Source of the DNA: Cristatella mucedo
Lineage: Eukaryota > Bryozoa > Phylactolaemata > Cristatellidae
NCBI GenBank assembly: GCA_009760855.2
Contig: WPIO01000047.1
Location: forward strand, 3,300,001-3,329,439
Direction of reading: 5' to 3'
Length of the DNA stretch: 29,439 nucleotides
The notes beneath the pieces were generated by a model, which was not told where the DNA came from, made no database searches, and saw only the letters and a program-made list of their open reading frames with translations. Every line of letters starts with the position of its first letter. The first letter of the stretch is position 1. Position numbers and translations under genes: made by a program. Shown piece by piece: positions 10,661 through 20,062 of this stretch.

Positions 10661-10740
10661 TGGCGATAGCCCAGGAGGTAAGGTGCTTGCTCTTTACGAC
10701 CGAGGTCGTAGGTTTGGATCATGAAGTTGAGCAATTCTTT
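10661..10740 (+). mobile_element. tRNA-derived SINE head
   Basis: TAGCCCAGGAGG at 10667-10678 fits an RNA polymerase III A box, and GGTTTGGATC at 10711-10720 fits a B box with two changes, about 33 bp further on as in a tRNA. The segment between, AAGGTGCTTGC...GAGGTCGTAGG, matches the SINE at 10.85-11.0 kb (AAGGTGCTTGC...GAGGTCGTGGG) and the remnants at 22.5 and 22.9 kb. It faces that minus-strand copy tail to tail. I could not identify the LINE-like tail in this copy, so its 3' limit is unknown. Confidence 0.65.
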
Positions 10741-10853
10741 ATTGCCAACTGAAAGTGGCAGTGACAGCCGATAGGGCTCTTCTGCAACTATAAAAATACG
10801 GCTGTTCGATCAGCTAAGATGTCTTTTAGTGTGCTGCATTAGCTAGGACATGT

Positions 10854-11008
10854 TAAAAAAATACAATTCATTTGTATAGTGCCCCAAGAGAACTTAGTCT
10901 CTATTCACGCGCTTCACGTATGCCTTGGTGCCCGAGCCCACGACCTCAGCCAGACCTTGGTCAGGGCAAGCACCTTAACCGCTGGACCAAACCAGCTCGC
11001 CAAGAGCC
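10854..11008 (-). mobile_element. tRNA-derived SINE with LINE-like 3' tail
   Basis: Read on the minus strand, the element has a tRNA-like head with A box TGGTCCAGCGG (about 10978-10988) followed by TTAAGGTGCTTGCC. A B-box-like GGTCGTGGGCTCGGGC (about 10934-10949) comes next, then a tail AATAGAGACTAAGTTCTC, then TTGGGGCACTATACAAATG, and it ends in a run of T (10854-10860). The tail matches the 3' end of the LINE at 16.26-16.31 kb (AGAGATTAAGTTCTCTGAGG, GGGCGCT). A tRNA head plus a LINE-derived tail is the standard plan of a SINE that borrows a partner LINE's machinery. At about 150 bp it appears complete. A second copy in the window (22.46-22.59 kb) confirms the family. Confidence 0.8.
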
Positions 11009-11108
11009 CCAAGCTGGTCGTGTTGGTAGAGACAGATAGTACGAGCAGCATTGGGGTTCAGGTGAATCGCCTATCGTCAACCACGAATACATTCAGCAAA
11101 CGTTTAAG

Positions 11109-11635
<527 letters not shown>

Positions 11636-11639
11636 ATGG

Positions 11640-13880
11640 CTGAATGAGTATTTGCCATGAAGGCAGGACATCAGTTGAGACAGGGGCATACCAGGAACAG
11701 TAACTTGCTCAGGCATCAGGAGCGACTCGTACATCCATATTCGGGTACTCTGCTGGAACTCCTGACCCGATAGAATACCTCTTACCTCTCAGATTCAAGG
11801 CATAGCCACTAGCACGAAGGTACACCGAGACGTTTGGTTGAAGATCAAGGTGAACAAGCACTAGCTAACAGCTTCCATGAAACAGTTTTTAGATTTTTCA
11901 GTGCAGCACTCAGATGTCACCTGTCAGAGACTGGTTTCTGTACACAATGCCAGCGTCTGGTTGTACTTCCACCATCTGCTCAGGTTGCCGATGGCTGGCG
12001 TGATGCTCCTGGTCGAGGCCTCGGAGATCATATGACTGCCACAGTCCTCTGTTATCCATTTCGGCAGAGTCAAGTGGTGAGACCACGGCACGGCAAATGA
12101 ACTAACTCGCACTGTAAGCCACCACGTTGCTGGTCCCTGAAACGCACGTATACCGTAGCATTGTGAGTCTGATAATACACTCTATTGAACCAAAGATTTT
12201 GGGCCCTCCCTCACATGAGCTGTTCGTGCATTCACTTTTGTTGCCGATGATCCTGGAGAGAAGTCTTTTGAATTCTGCACAAAACGGCCATCTGACATTA
12301 CTGGTTCTATTCGGTGGCCAAAGCTATATCCAAAATTTGTCTGGTAATCATTATCCACCCGCATAGGAATGGATTTAAGAAAAGGTGCACAGCTATAAGC
12401 ACTGCAACTTACCAGACTAAGTCATTCGACTATACAGCTATGGCGAGCCACGTCAATTTTATTAGGTTGCATGTGAACATTTGTAGTGGTCAGACGGAAG
12501 TTTAAATGGCTGCTCTTCGTCTACAACTCTGCATCTGTCTATGTCGAATTAGGTACGCTACGTTATTTTGGTAGCTATACACTCTATGTTGAGAGTTTCT
12601 CCAGCACACACTCACGGAGCAATGGCTACTGAAGAATCACAAGTGCTTGGATAATCGGAGACGCATCTAGACTTGAACTATGCCGGTCTGGAGAATATGC
12701 GATAGTTCCAGCGACACTTTCAAGAAATCTTCTAGACCCATCTACTTTACCTTTCTAAGGATCGCCAGGCCAAGTGAACTGGAACCCCTTCCAGTCACAA
12801 AGCCAAGAGAGGGGGCTAAGGCAAGCTTCCCCTAGTCAGTAACTCAGCAGGTCTCAGGATAGCCGCGGTGGCAGCCGGTGTCTTAGTGGTTTTGAACTTG
12901 GACACCTGGAGAAACCTTTGGCAAGGATCTAGTCAGAAGGACCCGCTGGGACTCATTAGCTAAAGTCAGAGCAAGCTGTGAGGTTAATCAGACTGCAAGA
13001 CCTATTTGGAGGCTAGAATATGCTGGAGCTAGGAGCAACCTCAAGGACAGACGACGCGGTCTGGCGAGTTGACCTAATAATAACCAAAATGCTAGGCTAG
13101 TTCAGCAATAACACCAGTCAGGGTTTGAAATGTACTAACGAGGTGGATGAATCCAAGAGTAGTAACCAAGAACTGGTTCTTAGAGAATAAGTACCCTGAC
13201 CGAGTCTGAAAGTTCAAACGGGAGAGAGAATAAAACTTAGGACCCCGAACGATTTCCGGGTTGCTCACAAGAGAGACTGCAGTTGAGAAACCGAGCCTAT
13301 TTTAACATATAAGCTAAGTGTAACTTAGACTGCCCAGTTGTATTTTGATGGCTACTCGGCAAGCGGCTTATATCTTGTGCTGTAGGGGCAGTCTTCGGGG
13401 TCGGTACCAACGCTAACGATTGAAAGCATACGGTAGGGACAGTTATACTGAGATTACGGGTTTCTTTTTATTTAAAGGACCAACTTGTAATGGGCGTAGC
13501 ACTTGTGGAGGAGCCAACCTGCTACTAACCAGCCCTAGATAAACTCTGGCTGTCAGGGCCTACTTGCGACCGCTTGTATTTTAATCCCAAAGCAGTGCTG
13601 CATTTCATCGGGTCAGAGGGCAGATGCTTGAGCAGTTCAACGTCAAGTCGGGCCGGTGATAGCCGCCTGGCACCAACATCAGCCAAGCTAATAACACTGC
13701 CAGGGAGGCTAGATAGCATAGGCAAGGCCGATGTTCAAGGGTTGTCCGAGGGTTGTCTGGGACTCCACAGAGCACACTGATGCAGTCATAAAACGAGAGC
13801 ACCAACAGCCGATGCCACCGTCAGCTATATTCGCGGTGAAACAAGCGATCCTCTTGCGATTTCGGCCATACAGTATTTGT
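11640..13880. other. No gene recognised
   Basis: About 2.2 kb of lower-CpG sequence with scattered open frames of 60-90 codons on both strands, none with a domain I recognise. It may hold further decayed parts of the hAT element that ends at 14.14 kb, but I could not follow a homologous frame upstream of about 13.88 kb. Confidence 0.35.
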
Positions 13881-13884
13881 ACGG

Positions 13885-14139
13885 AAATAGATTCGGACTG
13901 GGCACTGAAGAATATCAGAAGGCTCCCTGATCTTGCAGTGATTCTGGCAGAGACTGATCGAGTCTACTAAACAGCAAGGTACAAGCTGGTGCCACTTACT
14001 CTGACATCTGGCACTTGCAGTGGCGACTGCTAAGGCTGAACTTGTGTTTAGCATATTGGAACTAAACAAGACGCGCCTTCAGACGACGATGGGTGTGGAG
14101 TACCTAAACGACGCCAAGCTGTTGAATGTTGCGAAATAA
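13885..14139 (+). pseudogene. hAT-family transposase C-terminal remnant
   Basis: hAT transposases end in a dimerisation region with the pattern P-(V)-(S/T)-S-A-x-(A/S)-E-R-x-F-S, then K-T-x-L-R-x-x-M, then L-x-x-L-A. In the frame starting at 14011, residues ATAKAELVFSILELNKTR followed by LQTTMGVEYLNDAKLLNV reproduce this spacing and end at a TAA at 14137-14139. In the next frame, slightly upstream (13887-13970 and 13983-14009), DWALKNIRRLPDLAVILAE and KLVPLTLTS resemble the segment preceding that motif. They are separated by a stop at about 13968-13970 and a frameshift near 14010. The Arg of the usual A-E-R is Leu. The copy is therefore dead. I found no terminal inverted repeats or 8-bp target duplication. 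The family call rests on motif spacing by eye. Confidence 0.5.
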
Positions 14140-14410
14140 ACAGCCGGGTGATGACGAATGATGAGATCATCTCATTTTTCCAATCTATTTTCTGCGCCAT
14201 CTCAGGTGTCGAACGAAAGACTTGCAATTGCCACTCTGTTTATCACTATAGGCAGGGCTTAACCCTACCTGAAAATCCTGGTTCGGCTACAGAATCCTTT
14301 CTACCAGTATACCTATAAATGTCGAAGCTGAACCAGCACGTTGCTAGTACCCTTTAGGTGCAGCCCACTCGAGATTTATTTACTGTGCCTATGATGGTTA
14401 AAATGATCTA
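14140..14410. other. No feature recognised
   Basis: Short unique-looking interval between the hAT remnant and the CAG-type repeat. Nothing identifiable. Confidence 0.3.
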
Positions 14411-14414
14411 ATGC

Positions 14415-14782
14415 ATGCAGACGAAGCAGGAACAGCAGCACTAGTGGCAGCTACAGCAACAAGCAGCAAGAACAAGCAGCAAGACCAAGCAGCACAGTAG
14501 CAGTGGCATCATCGTCATCATCCTTATCATCGGCAGCTGTGGCAGCAGCAGCTATAGCATTAGCACCAGCAGTGGCAGCAGCGGCAGCAGTGGCAGCAGT
14601 GGCAGCAGTGGCAGCAGTGGCAGCAGTGGCAGCAGTGGCAGCAGTGGCAATGGCAGCAGCAATGACAGCAGCAATGACAGCAGCAGACAGCAGTACAGCA
14701 ACCGAATGGCGTATCCATACTGTAGCAGCTGCATGGTGGCAGCAACATCGTGGCAGCAGCAGCAGCAGCAGCAGCAGCAGTG
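14415..14782 (+). repeat. Imperfect CAG/GCAGTG repeat
   Basis: The region begins with scattered CAGCA and AACAAGCAG units. It becomes a regular GCAGTG hexanucleotide array at about 14572-14648 and ends in a (CAG/AGC)n run at about 14753-14780. In the plus frame it codes for poly-Ala/Val and then poly-Ser, and on the minus strand for Leu/Pro- or Cys-rich frames. No stop interrupts the plus frame from 14503 onward, which joins it to the LINE frame downstream. Confidence 0.9.
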
Positions 14783-16095
14783 CAGCCCAAATGTATGTTC
14801 TTGGGCTCTCTGCATCGATCCATTTATCTGTTAATAGTACTGATCTAGCAACATATATAGCTACAAAATGGTCTAGGCGGTCTCTGGCTTTATCTACACC
14901 TTTTCTTTATCCTTCCCTAGCTAATGCAGACATGGGTAGAGTGTCTCTTCTTGTTTTGCTCGATCTTTCGGCAGCTTTTGATACCATCGATCACAAAGTA
15001 CTTCTAGAGCGCCTCTCATCTCGCCTGGGCATCACTGGCACTGCTCTGCAGTGGTTCAGGTCCTATCTCAGTGGGAGACTCCAGAGTGTTGACGTGAATG
15101 GACAAAGATCATCTGAAGTACCTCTAAAATATGGAGTACCTCAGGGCTCTGTGCTAGGTCCGGTCCTTTTCACCGTTTATACTCTCCCTCTCGCTGATGT
15201 GATTGCCAAGCACAATCTAGGCTTTCACTTCTATGCGGATGACACTCAGTTGTACCTTTGCTTTGATCCCTCCCAGCCTTCGAGCACCTCAAATTCTCTC
15301 AACTCACTTGCTGCATGCATTGATGACATCCGATCATGGATGGCAGCAAATTTTCTAAAACTAAACGATGATAAAACTAACTTACTAGTTATGGGCAAAC
15401 CTAGTGTTATTCAGAAATTGGAAAGGCTGACTTTCAAAATTGGCTCTGCCAGCATATCTCCAGTTGCATCAGCTCGAAATCTAGGTGTCATATTCCAAAG
15501 CGACCTCTCGTTAGACGACCACATCAGCTCCACAGTCAAATCAGCCTATTTTCAGCTTCATAACATTGCTAAAATTAGGGCTTGTTTAGATAAGGATACC
15601 ACGTCCATGTTGGTCCATGCATTCGTGACATCTCGTCTCGACTTCTGCAACTCACTGCTTACTGGCCTACCAGCATGTGCGATCAGGCGATTGCAGCTGG
15701 TGCAAAACTCTGCAGCTAGGCTTGTCTGTCGTGAGCGTCGCAGTTGCCACATTACTCCACTTCTCGCCGACCTGCACTGGTTACCAGTCAAGCAACGGAT
15801 TGACTTCAAGGTTTTGTCGCTCACTTTTAGGTCTCTTCATTCTATGGCTCCAGCCTATCTTTCAGATACACTACCCCATCAGGCAAAGCATCGTACCACT
15901 CGCTTTTCGGAATCCAACAGTCTAGAAATACCTCGTACAAACCTTAAATCCTTTGGAGACCGTGCATTTAGCTCGTATGCTCCCACAGCCTGGAACTCCC
16001 TCCCGACCTGCATCAGAACATCCCCTGACCTGACCACATTTAAAAGAAACTTAAAAACATACCTATTTAGGACAGCATTTAGTGGGTCCTTGTGA
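14503..16095 (+). CDS. L2/CR1-type LINE reverse transcriptase, 5'-truncated, open frame fused to repeat
   Basis: A 530-codon open frame. Residues 1 to about 108 are translated CAG-type repeat, and about 109-138 are unassigned. From about residue 139 (ANADMGRVSLL) to the end it is a non-LTR reverse transcriptase of the type that copies LINE RNA at a nicked chromosomal target. Motif A is LLDLSAAFDTIDH, with D154. FRSYLSGR follows, then motif B, GVPQGSVLGPVLF. Motif C is FYADD, with D246 and D247. Next come FLKLNDDKTNLLVMG (motif D), ARNLGVIF (motif E) and a thumb ending WNSLPTC and KTYLFRTAF. All three catalytic aspartates are present and there is no internal stop, so the copy is fairly young. 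The endonuclease domain and the first fingers motifs are missing, as expected of a 5'-truncated insertion, so it cannot be autonomous. The Met at 14503 lies in the repeat and is unlikely to be a genuine start. Confidence 0.85.
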   Translation: MASSSSSLSSAAVAAAAIALAPAVAAAAAVAAVAAVAAVAAVAAVAAVAMAAAMTAAMTAADSSTATEWRIHTVAAAWWQQHRGSSSSSSSSSAAQMYVLGLSASIHLSVNSTDLATYIATKWSRRSLALSTPFLYPSLANADMGRVSLLVLLDLSAAFDTIDHKVLLERLSSRLGITGTALQWFRSYLSGRLQSVDVNGQRSSEVPLKYGVPQGSVLGPVLFTVYTLPLADVIAKHNLGFHFYADDTQLYLCFDPSQPSSTSNSLNSLAACIDDIRSWMAANFLKLNDDKTNLLVMGKPSVIQKLERLTFKIGSASISPVASARNLGVIFQSDLSLDDHISSTVKSAYFQLHNIAKIRACLDKDTTSMLVHAFVTSRLDFCNSLLTGLPACAIRRLQLVQNSAARLVCRERRSCHITPLLADLHWLPVKQRIDFKVLSLTFRSLHSMAPAYLSDTLPHQAKHRTTRFSESNSLEIPRTNLKSFGDRAFSSYAPTAWNSLPTCIRTSPDLTTFKRNLKTYLFRTAFSGSL

Positions 16096-16333
16096 TTCGT
16101 CCTCGATGTGCTTATGCGTGCTGACACTGTTCATGCTGCCACTAACCACATTTGCATGCTGACCCAGTGCATGTAACCCCTAACCATGTTATTCATTTTG
16201 TTTGTTTTTCAAGCATGATTTTACTTACTATTCTATTGCGTATCACTTTGCAGCAAATGTAAAGCGCCTAGAAAGAGATTAAGTTCTCTGAGGGCGCTTT
16301 ATCAAGTGCAATATTATTATTATTATTATTATT
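14917..16333 (+). mobile_element. 5'-truncated L2/CR1-type LINE copy
   Basis: This includes the reverse transcriptase frame (homology visible from about 14917), the stop at 16093-16095, a 3' untranslated region of about 165 bp with GCTGACACTG...CATGCTGCCACTAACCAC, a terminal hairpin at 16261-16300, and an (ATT)n tail at 16312-16333. The 3' part is repeated in the copy at 23.1-24.0 kb and partly in the tail at 6.84-6.97 kb. The 5' junction with the upstream repeat is approximate. No clear target-site duplication was found; TGCATGC at 14413-14419 and GCATGCC just after the tail is a weak candidate that would place the CAG-type repeat inside the insertion. Confidence 0.85.
16261..16300 (+). promoter_or_regulatory. 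LINE 3'-terminal stem-loop (RT recognition candidate)
   Basis: AAAGCGCC at 16261-16268 pairs exactly with GGCGCTTT at 16293-16300. Inside it, AGAGA (16274-16278) pairs with TCTCT (16285-16289) around the loop TTAAGT. In 'stringent' LINE families the enzyme recognises a 3' hairpin in its own RNA, and partner SINEs copy it. The same AGAGA-TTAAG-TTCTC core appears in the SINE tails at 10.88-10.91 and 22.55-22.57 kb, supporting a recognition role. The structure is seen; the function is inferred. Confidence 0.65.
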
Positions 16334-17604
<1,271 letters not shown>

Positions 17605-17689
17605 GCTGGCTAATGTATATATACAACTTAAACAATTTCATTTAAATACATCGTGTATATATATATATATATTTATATAGTTATACATA

Positions 17690-18014
17690 ATAAACTGTAG
17701 AGAGTGAGAAAAAAATGAGAGTCTACAGCTTAAAAGCGAAACAAGGCCAACTGATCGGCTGGTCAAGGTTAAATGAAGGCTAAAACTGTGCTGCTAAGCT
17801 TGATTGGTAATTTTCACTATGGAAAGATCAGCATTGCAGTTTTATCAATTCTACGTACAACAGATCTCTGGAATTAGGATCGAGAAGGTGTTACTTTTCC
17901 TGATTCTGCATGTGTGAATGGAACAATACATTTAAATGTATACAGAGATGCTTACCTATAACTGTCAATTCACTAAATCTGTCCAAACTTTGTGCAATTA
18001 CCTACAGACATATT
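17690..18014. other. Possible decayed internal end of an LTR retrotransposon
   Basis: This lies directly upstream of the polypurine tract and LTR. If that LTR is the 3' LTR of an inserted element, this segment should be its internal 3' region. I see no open frame or integrase-like motif, so it is either untranslated sequence, heavily mutated, or a replacement by the TA-rich repeat to the left. Confidence 0.3.
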
Positions 18015-18036
18015 AAGAAAGAGCTAAGAGGGGGAA
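18015..18036 (+). promoter_or_regulatory. Polypurine tract before an LTR
   Basis: AAGAAAGAGCTAAGAGGGGG followed by AA ends exactly where the LTR begins with TGTTATG. A purine run at this place is the primer site for plus-strand synthesis in LTR retrotransposons, and AGAGGGGGAATGTTATG-like junctions are common in Ty3/gypsy elements. It identifies the LTR at 18037 as a 3' LTR read on the plus strand. Two pyrimidines (CT) interrupt the tract. Confidence 0.65.
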
Positions 18037-18563
18037 TGTTATGATCCTATTGAATCTAGCTTGGACATGTGATCGCATCCAAAATCGGAGCGAAAGCCTT
18101 CGACTGGAAACCTGGAACTTGTGATTCGCCAGCTAAGCACCTGGTTTTCTGTTGGAGGCAGACTTTATTCCGTTAGCCCCGAATGGGGTTTCTTATTAGT
18201 CTAATCTTTGCTGTGCACTGCTCAGCCACCAGAACTGCACTGTGCCTTTTAATTGACCAAACTACTTAGAACCAGTTAGCTGGTGACGCCCGACTACGAT
18301 GGGCACACCATAGCACCCTTTAGATAGTGCCTGGGTGGCCCACTGGAGGGTGCTGAAACCCTTAGATGAGGCCTGGCTGGTGAGGATGGTTTTCGGATAA
18401 GTATGTAGGTCGAACTCACAATACTCTTAGGCGAATTGGAGGAGATTAGCAATCAGATGCTGCTATACACTAGCGAGGCCAAACGTGGACCTCTTTTTCC
18501 TCTTATGTTTCGGCTTCAGCCTGCATACAGGTGCTTACACACTCACCTCTCCATCCCTCCACC

Positions 18564-18572
18564 TATAAAAGG
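18564..18572 (+). promoter_or_regulatory. TATA box in the LTR
   Basis: TATAAAAGG lies in the conserved part of the LTR. In the inverted copy the corresponding minus-strand site reads CAATAGAAGG (plus-strand 19378-19387), so the promoter there is damaged. Transcription would start about 25-30 bp downstream, near 18595-18600, if the site works. Confidence 0.55.
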
Positions 18573-18750
18573 ACATCGTGCCACGAAGCCGGCCATAACG
18601 AAGATGATTTTGCGAGACGTCTGATATTCAATACATCGTGCTGCTGCTCCCCAAAATGTCAACGCCACCCGATTGTGTCTTTCCTAGATTCCAGGATCGT
18701 GAAAGGTTTGAATCTCGATTCACTCCTCACTTAAAAAATCCATCTGTCGT

Positions 18751-18772
18751 CAGCTGTCTATTGAGACAGCTG
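18751..18772. other. Perfect 9-bp hairpin near the LTR 3' end
   Basis: CAGCTGTCT (18751-18759), loop ATTG, and AGACAGCTG (18764-18772). In the inverted LTR copy the second arm is altered (GAGATAGTT on its sense strand), so the hairpin is not conserved between copies. A related inverse sequence, CAAGCTCTACCTGACACAGCTGTCT, occurs just outside the LTR at about 18830-18855. Confidence 0.8.
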
Positions 18773-18808
18773 GATAGAGCTTGGTAGATAGGTGGTCATG
18801 ACATAACC

Positions 18809-19150
18809 TGCCCTCAAGAGAAGATTAATTCAAGCTCTACCTGACACAGCTGTCTTCAATGTGGCCACGAACGACATCGCCTTTGCAATTAACCGGATAG
18901 AGAGTGGGCTGTTGCTAATAAACTGAAGTGAGGTGATTCACTAATAATGAGAAGCACACAGAGGATAAGTGACCCCCTTACTAGTCAGACGACACCGCTA
19001 ATAGCAAAAGTGGCCTGTGGTTAAAGCACACGAGATAAGTTGTAGATCTGATTGTAAATGGGCCTAAAATCGAGCGACATTAGTACTAATAGGAAGTATC
19101 AGAACTGTGGTTAAGAAGTAGGCCTTTGGACGAACGAAACTCTAGATCCT
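18809..19150. other. Spacer between two inverted LTRs
   Basis: About 340 bp with no recognised gene. It does not resemble the usual start of an LTR element's internal region. It may be genomic sequence between two independent insertions, or what remains after rearrangement. Confidence 0.4.
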
Positions 19151-19947
19151 CATGCCCAGCTATCGACCAAGCTCATTATAACTATCTCAACAGACAGCTG
19201 ACGACAGACCGATCGTCAAGTGAGGAGTGACTCGAGATTCAAACCTTTCACGATCCCAGAATCTAGGAAAGACACAATCGGGTGGCGTCAACATTTTGGG
19301 GAGCAGCAGCACGAAACATTGAATATCAGACGTCTTGCAAAAACATCTGTGTCACCACCGGCTATGTGACATGCTGTCCTTCTATTGGTGGTGGAAGGGA
19401 GAGGTTAGCGGGCGAGCACATGTAGGCAGGCTGAAGCTCAATCGTAGGAGGAAAAGATCTCCACGTTTGGCCTAGTTAGTCCACAGCAGCATCTGATTGC
19501 TAGCCTCCTCTAAATAAATTAAGAATAGTGTGAGTTCGGCCCACATGCACACCCGAAAACCATCCTCACCAGCCAGGCCTCATCTGAGGGTTTCAACAGC
19601 ACCCTCCAGAGGGCCACCCAGGCACCATCTAAAGGGTGCTGTGGTGTGCCCATCGCGGTCGGGCGTCACCAGCTAAACCGGTTCTTAGTGGTTTGATCAA
19701 TTGGAAGGCACAGTGCAGTTCTGGTGGCTGAGCGGTGCACCGCGAATACTAGACTACTAAGCTCTTGTAACATACACAAGAAACCGGGAACATCAATCGG
19801 AGCTAACCAAATACAAGTCTGCGTCCAACAGAAAACCAAGTGCTCAGCCGGTGCATCCCTAGTTCCAGGTGTCCTGTCGAAGGCTTTTGCTCCGATTTCA
19901 GATGCGATCGCATGCCCAAGCTAGATAATTTATTTTGGTACTCAACA
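19151..19947 (-). mobile_element. Second LTR of the same family, inverted
   Basis: Read on the minus strand this segment follows the left LTR almost from end to end. Shared blocks include TCTAGCTTGGGCATGCGATC, AATCGGAGCAAAAGCCTTCG, CTCAGCCACCAGAACTGCAC, GGTGACGCCCGAC, GAGGCCTGGCTGGTGAGGAT, GTGCTGCTGCTCCCC and GTCGTCAGCTGTCTGTTGAG. It probably starts with TGTTGAG (19947 downward), and its last 15 bases no longer match. No polypurine tract precedes it, so it may be a solo LTR or a truncated copy. The TATA box is mutated. Many point differences and small indels separate the two copies, so both insertions, or their divergence, are old. Confidence 0.75.
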
Positions 19948-19962
19948 GCCATACCCATGTAT

Positions 19963-19976
19963 GTGTGTGTGTGTGC

Positions 19977-20021
<45 letters not shown>

Positions 20022-20062
20022 TGTGAGTGTGTGCGCGTGTGAGTGTGTGCTTGTGTGTGGGT
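19963..20062. repeat. (GT)n microsatellite
   Basis: A GT/TG run with GC interruptions toward the right, beginning about 15 bp beyond the end of the inverted LTR. The Cys-Val and His-Thr frames are repeat translations. Confidence 0.95.

Larger units (their letters stand above)
18037..18808 (+). mobile_element. LTR of a Ty3/gypsy-like retrotransposon (3' LTR)
   Basis: This LTR is about 770 bp. It starts TGTTATG after a polypurine tract and ends CATAACC, the reverse complement of the start except for the last base, as expected of LTR termini. A TATA box (TATAAAAGG, 18564-18572) sits about 530 bp in, where LTR promoters lie, followed by a region well conserved with the inverted copy at 19151-19947 (GACGTCTGATATTCAAT, GTGCTGCTGCTCCCC, GATTGTGTCTTTCCTAGATT). 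No primer-binding site follows the end, so it is not a 5' LTR. The corresponding 5' LTR and coding region are not in the window, unless lost. The superfamily call rests on the polypurine/LTR junction only. Confidence 0.7.

Noticed and set aside
18809-19150. Primer-binding site and gag start after the left LTR
   Set aside because: The sequence after the LTR end shows no tRNA-complementary stretch I recognise and no open frame; the polypurine tract upstream identifies the LTR as a 3' LTR.
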